Positions 25,591-36,586 of a DNA stretch of 64,000 nucleotides are shown here, piece after piece. The stretch comes from Lactuca virosa. Its lineage: Eukaryota; Streptophyta; Magnoliopsida; Asterales; Asteraceae. The notes under the pieces were generated by a model, which saw only the letters and a list, made by a program, of their open reading frames with translations, did not search any database and was not told where the DNA came from. The translations under genes were made by a program, and so were the position numbers. The DNA lies in assembly GCA_928212115.1 (NCBI GenBank), contig CAKMRJ010005523.1:241933114-241997113 (forward strand). Reading direction: 5' to 3'. How positions within the stretch are numbered: position 1 is the stretch's first letter; each line of letters starts with the position of its first letter.

Positions 25591-25721
25591 TTCAGAGGTT
25601 ACTGTTCATAGTCAACGCTTCGAATCCCTTCGAATTCGTAAATTTATCATATATTTTAAGGGTTGATTCAGAGGTTACTATTCATAGTCAACGCTTCGAA
25701 TCCCTTCGAATTCGTAAATTT
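25591..25721. repeat. Two 55-bp direct repeats
   Basis: TTCAGAGGTTACTRTTCATA... occurs at 25591-25645 and 25667-25721, almost identical, just after the pol stop codon. Confidence 0.92.
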
Positions 25722-25778
25722 GTCGCTTATCAGGGGATGATAAAATTTCGTGTATTTGCAACAAGTACAGTTGGCTTT

Positions 25779-25920
25779 TAATTTTCGAAAAATTAAAAAT
25801 CCAAAAAGATTTTCGTTTGTTTTTGTCATTTAATTTTCGAAAATTTAAAAATCCAAAAAGATTTTCGTTTGTTTTTGTCATTTAATTTTCGAAAAATTAA
25901 AAATCCAAAAAGATTTTGTT
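25779..25920. repeat. Three 52-bp tandem repeats with internal palindrome
   Basis: Copies start at 25779, 25831 and 25883. Each opens with TAATTTTCGAAAAATTA, which is nearly self-complementary around TTCGAA. Confidence 0.92.
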
Positions 25921-27342
25921 TTGCTTTTGTTTTGTCTCTATTTTCGAAAAATCAAAACAACAAAAATATTTTGTTTCCTATTTCTTTTTAGTATTTTGTT
26001 GCAGATATATATGATGATACACAGTGGATTATGCTTGAAGTTCTAGGGTCAGGTACATTTTTCGTACGAATCGATAAATTATCAATATTTTGAACTAGTT
26101 AAGTTGTCCCTAGAAGCATGCTGCTGCATGTTGTCCAAAGCCTCCGCTGACTCAATGTGTGTGTACGAAAGCCTTAATGAAATTATTCATACGAAAATTT
26201 CTTCCCAATAAGGCTTATATTCACATTAGTCTCTGAGCTACCTGACTCTTCCCCAAAATGAGTTAAGAGTTTACTGTTTTGTCCAAAAATAACAGAGGTA
26301 CCTTTCGTGTCTTACACCAATCTTTTTCACCCATAAAGTTCTTACACGATCACACACGAAGACATATGTCCGAGAGGTCTCTGATCAAACCCATCGAGAC
26401 TTAGATATATCAAAAATCTGTGTTTATGATCTGACATCATGAGACCGTGATGAAAGAGAAACCCAATTTTCTGAACTTTTAAGGAATTGACGGGGAACTA
26501 TGTTCCAGATTTTCACGAAACATTTGGTTTAGTACCAACATTCGAAACTCCAAATCATATTCAATTCGTATGAGTGGTCTTGATCAAACATTCGAAACCC
26601 ATGATGTTTGTTACCCAACAAGATCCAGCACAAATTTTTTTTCTTGAAAATGATTTCCGTGTGAGTTTCATTCGAACTTCAATGTCACTTCAAATTTATC
26701 AAAACAAACTTGTTCCTGACTATACTGGTCAAACAAGTAATTTCTGTTACAATTTGTCACCTTATGTTTAGGTTGACATGTAATGAAAATTTTAAACTAC
26801 CCACGAAGCATTATAAAAGAAGTCCTTTGATACTTATTTACAAGTATTTGATTGTATTTCACGGGAACCTACACAAGCTGTTGATCATTTCTTTTAATGA
26901 TTAATGAAGCAATCTTTGCCCGGGATTTTATCTGCCTTTGTGTCAAATTAATATTTTGACATCACAATATCCCAAATTTTTCTTATCTTTGTTTCTCGTC
27001 TAAATTCTTTGGAACACTGCACTCACGAAATCCTTGAGGTTCTGAGTAATACCAACTCAGGCTGATGATTTCAAACATCTGGCATATGACTTTGTTTTTC
27101 ATCCCAAAAGCGAAAGAGCCTTGCTTCCATACGAAGGGTTATGAAAGGTTACAATCTTCTTGGGGATAATAATACAGGCTGGTTTTTAATGACGTATGGT
27201 ATTCTGTCTGGATTTCAAGATGATGTGACAGATACTTTTTGACGCATGGCTACTTTTACGCAGTAATGGTCCGATTTTCAAGGTGTCACGTCAGATATCA
27301 TTAAATATACATCCCGCTTCAAATTCAAACCTCAGGGTTACA

Positions 27343-27437
27343 TATAAAAGGGGATTCAAGGGTTCATTATCAGTTTACGCGATAAAAAAGAACAAATTCC
27401 CAAATTCTCTGATCTTCAAAGTTTTCAAACCCTAACA
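27343..27437 (+). promoter_or_regulatory. Candidate internal promoter and 5' UTR of copia 1 ORF3
   Basis: TATAAAAGG at 27343-27351 is followed by an A/C/T-rich leader of about 85 bp and then ATG in AACAATGGCG, the same start context as gag. The arrangement is that of a plant gene, 8 kb from the LTR promoter. Function is inferred. Confidence 0.5.
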
Positions 27438-30400
27438 ATGGCGACTTCTGTTCATGTTGATGCTGATCCTTCTCATACCACTGAAGATGTTTCTTCATTG
27501 CCAATTATGAAGATTCAAGCAACTAACTATTACTTGGAGGGTGTTGTTTCTAAATACCCGGAAGAATTGAAGATGTTAATCGTTGCCTTGAAGAGCTCTG
27601 TTTTGTCTAAGGCGATGTTCAGTTCATTCTCTGTTCCAATGTCATTGCTTTCTCAAGCCGGATCAACCGCTACTTACAATAAAGCTTCTGATACAATTAC
27701 TTTGCATCTGGTGAATGACAAAAAGGTCAGATTATAAAAGAAACTCTTTTGCCAAATTCTTGAAATTTCGAATTCACCTCCGTATGTTGCTTTCACATTT
27801 CCTCAAATAGTTCTTATGTTTAATGAGATGGGATATCAGCCTCAGTTATCCAAGATCAGTGATTTTAAGAAATCTGGTCTTCCAAGTATCTGGAATTTCT
27901 TATTTGGTATTTTTCTAAGATGTTTAACTGGGAGAACAGTTGGTCTTGACAAAGGAAGAATGGAAGTATATGCCATGGTTGCTGTCTATACTATGATCTT
28001 CAAGTGGATTATTCTACACAATTGTGGAAGGAATTCCAAAAGAGTGTAGAACACACGAATGCTATTCATGGTATTTCGTGTGCAAGATACTGGAGCTTGA
28101 TTTTACAACATTTTTACAACAAGGAAGGGATTTTGGTACCCACTGATGAAGAAAAAGCTGTTTTTCAACCATACCACTATCCGAAGGATGTCACAGATAG
28201 TGCTGAGGTTTTTCCATCTGTTGCTCGTATTCCAAAATGCAATGCTCAAAAGAGTTGATCCTTCGAATTCTGTTTTAGTGGCATATTTGAAGACTATTGA
28301 TTCTTCTATCGAAACTGGGAAACTATTGGACAGGGAAGGTAAGAAATCCAAGCGGTCAAAGAAGACTGAAACTACTTCTCATGAAGACAAAATCACAGAG
28401 TTGACTTCTTCAAAATCTCCAAAGAAGAAGCCTCTAACAGTTGAAGTGTCTGTTGCTGAGACACAAGTGATTGATCCTGTTGCTGAAGAAACTCAAGAAC
28501 ACGTGATCATTCCTTCGAAGACTAGTATGTTTCGAAGAATCAAAATGAAGTCCACCCATAAAAGCAAGTCTCCAACACAAAAAGTGGTTCGAAAACCTCA
28601 GATCACTCATCAAGGTGTTTTAATTCGAGAAGTGCCAGCACCTGTTTCTCCATTATCCAAGAAACGAAGGGCTGAGGATATGGCCAAACATTTGTCGAAG
28701 AAGAAGAAGAAGAAGACACGAAAACTTATGCTTTCTACTGAGTCTACAGAAGATGATGATGAAAGAATTCCTGAAACACCAGAAGTAAATCTTCATGTAG
28801 AAAGTTCAACTCCTGAGCAGACAATAGTCATACCACCCGAAGATTCGGTTGCCAAATCAGTTTCTGAGGAGGTACGAACTTCAGGCATCCTGCAAACGTA
28901 TCTGATACGAATGAAAATGTCAATCTGGGTGAAGGAGATTCGAATAAAGAAGATCAAGGTCATCCAACTTCTTTAACTTTCGAACATACTGTTTCTTTAC
29001 CTCCACCAATTATTCCAATTTCTTCAACCACTGATTCCCCTACATTCGAAAACATAATCAATCAACCCTTCACTTCTATTTTTTCTTCTCAATCCACTGA
29101 CACACCCAAACCTAATTCCACGTTCAAGAAACCGTTTTTATGGAAACAGAAACTGATAATGAGGGTTTTGGAGGTACGTTTGAAGAATTAGAGTTTCATG
29201 AAGACGAAGAGGAGTTTCCAGATCATATGCTGATGACAATGAAGCAATTTAAAATTTTGAATCAGAAGTTGAATTCTATAATTCAATCTCAAGCTGATCT
29301 GGGAAGTGGTTCGTCTGTTTCATGTTTATAGGTTGATTCATTATTGAAAATGTTCGAAGCCAGAGTTGTAAGTAAAGTATCTGGGATGATTACAGACTCT
29401 GAATCTCGAATTTTGGAGAAGGTTGATCATAGTGATCAAAATAATAAACTACGCATCAATTCTCAAAATTCGAAGTTTGTTGGAGATATGAAAGAATTCA
29501 AGCATGTAACAAAGGAAAGGCATGTTCTATTTGTTCAAGAAGTAAAGAAAGTCAGGGAGGATGTCAATCTGCAGATTCATGAACTTCGTGAAGATATGCA
29601 AAAAGAGATTGCAACTGTTCAAAAAGATTATGCATCTCTGACTCAGAAGGTTGATATTATTTGTGACGCTGTCACAAGATTTGTCAAATTATATGAAAAT
29701 TTGAGTCCTCAACTTACTCATCTTTCAACAACAGAAAGTGCCAAATTTTTGGAAGTGATTACTTTGCTAAAGGAATTAAAATACCTATCTGTCTAGCCGG
29801 TTTCCTCTTCCCTGATTACTCCTGAATTTTTATCTCAAAAGTTCCTACACTTCGAAGCAATTCTCAACAAGCAACTTGCTCCTCTATCTCGCATATCCAG
29901 CCTTCTTCCAACAACAAATGCCCCACTTGTTTTCACAAGGGTGCAAGGGGGAGAAAGAAAAACTGGTGATTCGAAGGCCAGTGGTAATGATGTGAAGGTT
30001 GTAAGAAAGATGTTTTCTTCAAAGATCCCAACAACAAAGCCAGTTATAGCATCTGCTGGGCCGATTTTCTTCAACAGTCATAACAACCATGCCAATTACA
30101 AGACCAATTTCGAAAGGAATTGTGATTGGTAAACCTACTGATAATGTTGGGAGTAGTTCGAAAACAATGGAGGTGAAAGATGATTCAGTCGTGAAAGATA
30201 AAGGGAAAACAATTGTGGTGGAAAAATCGAAAGAAGAAAGGAAAGCCGAAGCAGAAGCTGAAGCTAAAATCGAAAAGCTAAGATTGATTCAAAGCATAAT
30301 GACTCAGCGTGCAAGTGATCCGAAGGGAATGGACAAAGGTGATCTGGCCAAACACTACAATTATGAAACAATTGAGGCCAAAGTAGCGTTTAATCATATG

Positions 30401-31225
30401 TTTTCGTTTGAGAAGAAACCAAAACAAAGTTATATGGTTACGAATACTGATTCAAGTCAGCTGGACTTTCCGATAAACGAAATGATGTTCATCATGCCTC
30501 AATTTAAAGCAGAAGGTAATTTCAAAGAAAAGGATGATGGTACACACATGAAAATTCGATTTCATGCTGTTCTTGCAAAAGCCCCTGAGGAAGTTTGGTC
30601 ATTGATAAAGATCAAGAAAGTGATCAGTATGAAAAAGGATGTGGTTTTCGAAAACACAGTCTAAAATATCAAGTATGTGGTTGTCAGGGCAAATGGAAAT
30701 ATTTGCGAATTTACTATTGCAGATTTTCCATTAATGAACTTGTATGATCTTATACAAGTTGCTTTGATTCTGAAAGACAAATCGTTTTCATATCTTCAAA
30801 ACACGGAACCTGATGAATTTAAGCTTAGGCTTGCTCACATCAAGATTTTCATCGAAAATTATTATGAGTGCTTGGCTCTAACTGATGTGGAGTTAGCTAT
30901 GGCTAAAGGTATGTAAATTAAAGCTCCAATGGCTCCTACGAAGACTCAGGCAGAATTGAAGAAGTATGCTGATGGTGAAATCTGCTTGAAGCCTTTTGGA
31001 ATGGTCTTCGCAGGAAAAGACAAAGCTGGAAAAGCAAAACGTTTCTTGTTCCAGGCATGCGAAGTGGAAAGGTATTCAACGTCTCAATATACGAACTTAA
31101 TTGTTCGTATGAATCATTGTAAGAAGAACAATGAAGGAGATAAGAAAGAGCTTAAGAAGATTATTTCCTGGTACACGGAAATTCGAAGAGTGATGCTGTA
31201 TTCCATCCAGCTTCTTACGAATTAA
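27438..31225 (+). pseudogene. Copia 1 ORF3 (env position), broken by stops and frameshifts
   Basis: ORF3 would encode a protein of more than 1000 residues. The N-terminal part (27438-28250) has an FNEMGYQPQL segment followed by a WNFLFG..LRCLTGRT segment. It resembles in pattern the N-terminal domain of copia 2 ORF3, which I associate with Asteraceae copia elements. A basic cluster (SKKRRAEDMAKHLSKKKKKK, about 28660-28720) looks like a nuclear localisation signal. An acidic/Ser-rich section, a coiled coil (29344-29796) and a C-terminal region (30089-31225) follow. No signal peptide or membrane segment is seen, so a viral-type envelope is unlikely. Breaks: TAA near 27736, frameshifts near 28000, 28230 and 28970, TAG at 29329-29331, and further stops near 30662 and 30914. 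Confidence 0.72.
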
Positions 31226-31244
31226 GATGTTCGACTATGATTAC

Positions 31245-31256
31245 AAAGGGGGAGAT
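31245..31256 (+). promoter_or_regulatory. Copia 1 polypurine tract
   Basis: AAAGGGGGAGAT directly abuts the 3' LTR and would prime plus-strand cDNA. Confidence 0.92.
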
Positions 31257-31574
31257 TGTGAGGGTTAAAATGTTGTAATTAGTCGAAATATATTTTGCCT
31301 CTTCGAATGTTTTGTAATGTATTTTACTAAGGCGCTTTTATTCGAAACTTTAGTGTCTATTCCTTAGTATATTTTTTGTACGCTTTCTGTTCCCTATAAA
31401 TAGGGATATTTACTAGAGTTAGATAAGAGTTTTTACAGACCTGTCTTTGTACTCTGTAAACATTCGAAAGCGTAATAGAGCTGAAACAAGATCATATTTA
31501 CATCCAGTGTTCAATTTCGCATTCTTACTTGATTCTATACTCTGATTCATTTTATACTCGATTCTTTGATTCTT

Positions 31575-31576
<2 letters not shown>
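31257..31576 (+). repeat. Copia 1 3' LTR
   Basis: 320 bp, starting TGTGAGGG and ending TTCTTCA. It is identical to the 5' LTR except for one G/T difference and the AG indel near the start. It is followed directly by a (TA)n array to about 31631. Confidence 0.95.
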
Positions 31577-31638
<62 letters not shown>

Positions 31639-32578
31639 ACAGTTGAAACAGTTTGAAATAGTATTAATGTTAACACAATATTTCTTGTGTTTTACTTGTA
31701 TTCCTCCCTAAAACATGGAAAAATCGTGAAAGGCGTAGGGGTATGAACTCACCTCGAGTGTGTTCTTGGCTGGATACGACGTGATTGCGATGATCCTCGG
31801 GTTAGAACACGTGTAAATAGTCGTATCCTAATAATATTTATACCCGATATTGTATGCAAATTAGTGAAATAATAATTAAAGTGTTAGACAACACTAGATT
31901 ATGTAAGAATAGTTACAATAAATCCTTGGGAATGTTTAAAGGTTTTCTTGAGAATTATGAAGATGTTCTTGAGAATTATGAATATTTGAAGGCCGTTCTT
32001 GATGTTCTTGGGTGGATTATGAAGATTTTAAGATTAACTGGGTAAAACGTATGAATATATGGTGTTTTCATATGAGTTTTTGAGAGCAAAAGTGAAAGAT
32101 TTCGAAGTGTAAACTGTGAATTATGAATGCATTTTCGGTTGAACATATATAAATAAGGTAAAAGGTGATGGGATGTTTACGTTGGAATGTGTAATTTATC
32201 ACATAGGGTAGTGTGCCACCGCTAAAGTAAGAGATTCCGTTATAGGATCCACCGAAATCACCTTGATTTCGGTCGTAAAGCTCAACCGAGAAGTGTTTTC
32301 GGTCTAGGGGTTTGCGGTCCGAAGGTGGGACGTCCCTCGCACGTTTTCGGTCTTGGCTGAAAAGTGATTTCGGTTATGGGGATTTCGGTCCTAATTTGAT
32401 TCACAAATAGCGATTTCGGTTTTTAGTGGGATTTGATTCCATAAACTGAAAACTCTTAAAGTAGGATATTAGTTCATACTTTATGCATTATGAATTAAAT
32501 AAACTAACTTTTATTTAACAAGTTTGACTTTTATTAATTTTTTTGACTTTTGTTGACCCGAAATAACCGGTTGTTACA
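31577..32578 (-). repeat. Gypsy A 3' LTR, right part
   Basis: Continues the LTR after copia 1 and ends CCGGTTGTTACA at 32578. On the element strand it starts TGTAACAACC. It contains the U3 with TATTTATATA (plus 32145-32156) and, upstream of it, repeated TTTCGGTC motifs (32255-32420). Confidence 0.85.
32145..32425 (-). promoter_or_regulatory. LTR A promoter: TATA region with TTTCGGT repeats
   Basis: TATTTATATA on the minus strand lies left of at least six copies of (G)TTTCGGTC/T, some in inverted pairs (for example ACCGAAATC with GATTTCGGT near 32249-32270). This is the same layout as in the other LTRs, with a different repeated word. Confidence 0.5.
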
Positions 32579-32631
32579 TTATCACCCCGTTAGAGGGAAT
32601 TTCGTCCCAAAATTATTTCTATAGTGAGTAC

Positions 32632-33122
32632 TCAAGAACAAGGGAAAAGATGCGGGTATTTTCGTTGCATCTTGTCTTCCCGTTCCCAAGTGAATTCGGG
32701 TCCTCGCTTGGCATTCCAGCGGACCTTCACTATTGGTATACGGCTTTGCTTCGTTCTCTTGATCTCTCGGTCCATGATTTCTACTGGTTCTTCTACGAAG
32801 TGAAGACTCTCGTTTATCTCGATTTCATCGAGTGGGATTACTAGAGTCTCGTCGGATAGACACTTCTTTAAATTAGACACGTGGAAGGTAGGGTGTACGT
32901 TACTAAGTCTTTTGGGGTAGTCGGAGTTTGTAAGCTACCGAGCCGATTCTAGCAAGAATCTCGAATGGCCCGATGTACCTTGGATTTAGTTTTCCACGTT
33001 TTCCGAAACGTATCATTCTTTTCCAGGGTGAGACCTTTAACAGTGCGCGATCACCAACCTGGAATTCCAAGGGCTTTCGTCTCTTATCTGCATAGCTCTT
33101 TTGTCGGTCTCTAGACGCTTTC
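32632..33122 (-). pseudogene. Gypsy A integrase C-terminus and chromodomain
   Basis: The fragment starts at about 33122 with RLKASRDRQKSYADKRRK and VGDRALLKVSPW, the post-core integrase region (GPF.I..R.G.VAY.L type). After a frame break near 32903 it continues as a chromodomain-like tail with PVEIMDREIKR, VKVRWN and GPEFTWERE to 32632. In chromoviruses this domain tethers integration to heterochromatin. The integrase catalytic core is missing because the deletion in gypsy A removed it. Confidence 0.85.
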
Positions 33123-33933
33123 AATCGTTCTCGATTGCATTGATTTTGGAGGGTTCCACGTGAATCCTTGCTTCGCTGATCACATGACCTAGGAAATCTA
33201 TTTTTCGAATCCAAAACTCGCACTTTGAGAACTTCGCATATAACTTCTCTGCTCTTAACATTTTCAAGACCTGTCGTAGGTGTTGACTATGTTCTTCCTT
33301 ACTTCGTGAGTAGATTAGTATATCATCTATGAATACTATGATGAATTTGTCTAAGTAAGGACGACATACCCTGTTCATTAGATCCATGAACACTGCAGGT
33401 GCATTTGTTAATCCGAAGGGCATCACTACAAACTCGTAGTGACCATAACGAGTTCGTAATGCTGTTTTGGGAACATCTTCCTCTAGAACTCGTAATTGGT
33501 GATGCCCGTATCTTAGGTCAATCTTTGAAAAGTAGTTTGCTCCTCGGAGTTGGTCGAATAGATCGTCTATTCGGGGTGAGGGATATCGGTTCTTAATGGT
33601 GAGTTTGTTTAGTTCCCGGTAATCAATGCACACGCGAAACGATCCATCCTTCTTCTTCACGAACAAGACCGGTGCTCCCCAGGGTGAGAAGCTTGGTCTG
33701 ATGAAGCCTTTGCTTAGTATTTCGTTTAGTTGGCTGGACAACTCCTACATTTTTTCCGGTGCTAAACGATATGGTGATTTAGCTATAGGGGTAGCTCCAG
33801 GAATCAAGTCGATTCTGAACTCGAATTGGCGTTCTGGTGGTACTCCTGGAAGATCTTCGGGAAATATGTCGGGAAAATTACAGACTTCAGGAATACTCTC
33901 GACGTCTTTCACTTCTTTGTTCTCAACCACCAC
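33123..33933 (-). pseudogene. Gypsy A reverse transcriptase, truncated
   Basis: The RT starts after the linker ending SPYRLAPEKM. A TAG near 33742 interrupts it. It contains DGSFRVCIDYRELN, MPFGLTNAPAVF and the catalytic IVFIDDILIYS. It stops after the GHVIS segment and then joins directly the integrase tail at about 33123. The remainder of RT, all RNase H and the integrase core are absent. Confidence 0.88.
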
Positions 33934-34345
33934 TTAGTCTAAAAAGGCATGGTATTCCTTGCGTAGATACTTTTGGGCTTTGACGCAAGAGATGATTTGA
34001 AGGTTCGTGTCGGGTTTGTCGCCATAAATGTAGAGAGTTTCGCCACTTGGCAGATTAAGGCGAACGACCTTTTCGTAACATAGAATATCAACACAGTGAG
34101 GACTTATCCAATCCATGCCAATGATAACGTCGATGCTTTTTATCGAGACCGGCATAAGGTCAATTTGGAAAGAATAGTTATTTAGAGTGAGGGTACATCC
34201 TATGTATATGTCGTTAGTGATCTCAGTCTTTCCGTTTGCCATTTCTACGGTGAATGCGTTATTTAGTGATTGGGGTTTTTGTTTGAGTATGTGTTTAAAC
34301 TTGTGGCTCACGAAACTCCTCTCCGCACCACTATCAAAGAGTTAT
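33934..34345 (-). pseudogene. Gypsy A protease
   Basis: The retropepsin-like aspartic protease has its catalytic FDSGA at about 34324-34338 and the second conserved segment IDVIIGMDWI further on. A short deletion just before the active site, relative to gypsy C (which has the extra residues YACIL), puts it out of frame with gag. A TAA follows at about 33934. Confidence 0.8.
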
Positions 34346-35546
34346 TGAGAAGAAACGTACCGATAACCACGGTAGGATCCTCTATTGCTTCTTCGTGCCT
34401 TATTGCCAACACTCTTCCCAAACCGCCAGCATTCCTTGATTTTGGACAATCTCTCTTGAAGTGTCCAGTTTCACCACACCCGTAACAAGCCTGGCTTACT
34501 CCAACGATGCGGACCTGGTTCCTTACATAAACGGGCAGTGTGCCCCTTCCTGTTGCAATTTTTGCAATACCTTTCTCGACATGCCCCCGGTGTGATGGAA
34601 ATTGCACTTGTTACACTTTGGAAGGGTCCCAACATATCGATTGGCGGCTGCTGAAGCGGTAGGGGTTGTGGCTGCGTGGACTGCCACAGTCAGTTGTTTC
34701 TTTGAGGGCTCTTGTATTGGCTGCCCCTTTTTCTTTCTCCAAAACTTTTGCTTATAGTCGCCCCCTTTTGTTTGCTCAGGAATGGGGGCCATCACGCCTT
34801 GGCGGACTCCATGATTGATGAGTCTCTGAGCCAAGCGTTTGGTGCTATCGAAAGTAATAGGGTTTGAAGCTAATCCATTCCCTTGAATATGAGGGTATAG
34901 TCCCCATATGTATCTTTCTATCTTATTACTCTCTGGGGTGACCATCCCGAGACATAGTGCTGCTAGATCACTGAATCTAGTAGTATAGGCTACTATGTCA
35001 GAGCCTGTCATGGTAAGGTTCCAAAGCTCTTGCTCTAGTTTTTGTACTTCGCCCCTCGGGCAATACTCTTCCATCATCATGGCCTTTAAGTTCTCCTAGC
35101 CCATCGAGTTAGCCACTGTGAGGGACAGTGACTTGACATGGCTATTCCACCATGTAAGGGCCCAGTCAGAGAAAGTGCATGCAACAAACTTTACATTGCT
35201 CCCTTCTGGGCATGTGCAAATCTCGAAAACTAACTCTAATTTTCTCGAACCACTGCGTTAGGGCAATGACTCCCCCGCTTCCATTAAAGGATTTGGGTTT
35301 GCCATTGGTGAAATCTTTGTAGGATCACTCCCTAGAGTGTCTGTGGCTTTCTCCGTGGTTAGAATGGTTGGCACCACTACCCGCCCCACTGGCACCACTT
35401 GCATTGATTTGAGTCATGGCGGCTGCCACGACGGCTGTTACCGCAGCCTGAAAGACAGCAGGGTCGTACTATGGTGGTGGCGGCGGTGGAGGTGGATTTG
35501 TTGACGTGTTGTTATTGACACGCCTGATAGATCTACATGGCGGCAT
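34346..35546 (-). pseudogene. Gypsy A gag
   Basis: The ATG at 35546-35544 opens an N-terminus with a poly-Pro run, as in gypsy C. The gag core (EEYCPRGEVQKLEQ at about 35040) and two CCHC zinc knuckles (CYGCGETGHFKRDC at about 34450-34490 and one near 34530-34570) follow. There are stops near 35472 and 35328 and frameshifts. It is decayed in the same way as the gypsy C gag. Confidence 0.82.
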
Positions 35547-36079
35547 CTTTCTGCGATAAGGTTTAAAGAGGAAATGATGATAAGTGCTCTATAGTCATCA
35601 TGAGTCAGGTGATATTGAACAAGATTTATCTTAGTTCTAAACGCATCGTAACCTGACTTTTAAAGTATTCTATAAGCGATTTACAGTAGAAGTCTACTAA
35701 AATAAGTAAACAATCGCAATTTCAATTTATGAAATTTATAGCCACACTTCCTATGATTTTGTACAGTGTGACCCATACCGGGTCTCCCTATAATCATGTT
35801 GTGTATACAAGTTGTATATAATCAAGATCGAATAGACCTTCGAATAAGTGATCCTACCCTAATACCACAACCAAACAAGGAACAAGAGTTAAGGAGAAAT
35901 CACAAATTCCAAGTCTATAAAATCTTAATTATATATAACCCTAACGTATACATTTAGCAATTATAGATCTACCAGTAAGGGTACTTTGTTTTCACATTAA
36001 TAATTCTGGTAAGAAGGCCTTTCACGACTGCTAGCTTTAGTAAATGTCGAGGCCTGAACATTGTTGTTATTGTTCTATA
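35547..36079 (-). other. Gypsy A leader, left part
   Basis: Untranslated. It carries the CACAACCAAACAAGGAAC motif at about 35866-35883. It is cut at the copia 2 TSD (CTATA, 36075-36079) and resumes at 48450. Confidence 0.8.
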
Positions 36080-36438
36080 TGTAAGGTCCTAAAACGGATC
36101 TTTACCAATGATCAAGCAATCAAACAATAAACACTAACAAGAATATGAGTAGAAGAATAAGAGAAATCAAGCTTGCACACGTTTATTACTGAAAAACGTC
36201 TGGTACAACTCGATATACTTGGCCGTGAACTCTGTGGCATCAACAACTAACAATGACCTACGACACCTCTATATATAGGGAACTTGGGCCGGAAACTGGG
36301 TTTACGGCCGTAAACAGGCTTACGGCCGTAAACTCACTACAGGGCCGTAAATTACCAAATAACCCACTAAACCACAATAAAGACTCAAAAGAACTATTAC
36401 AATGAAAGCCTAGACCAAACCACTAACTGGACCCTTCA
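36080..36438 (-). repeat. Copia 2 3' LTR
   Basis: 359 bp; on the element strand it starts TGAAGGG and ends CTTACA. The TATA box is TATATATAG at plus 36270-36278, with the palindrome GTTTACGGCCGTAAAC (36300-36315) and two further copies to 36350 just upstream of it. The PPT (purine-rich on the minus strand) is at about 36439-36453. Confidence 0.95.
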
Positions 36439-36586
36439 ATCCCCCCCTTGGTTTGGTGCTAGCTTGGACTCAGTATTTATCAACCACCAGCACGTCTGAC
36501 TTCCCCATAGCTCCGTTCCACATCTTCTTAGCAATAATCTCGGCAACCATAGTTGTGTACTCCATCGCAGCATGCTCAAAGATATC

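Larger units (their letters stand above)
25532..27342 (+). other. Copia 1 spacer between pol and ORF3
   Basis: This is 1.8 kb without a recognisable gene. It begins with two direct 55-bp repeats (25591-25645, 25667-25721) and three 52-bp repeats (25779-25920). The rest is unique AT-rich sequence with many TTCGAA sites. Small ORFs (26574-26904) look like chance. Confidence 0.7.

Noticed and set aside
26574..26904. Small ORFs in the copia 1 spacer
   Set aside because: No domain or codon pattern; they overlap one another in different frames.
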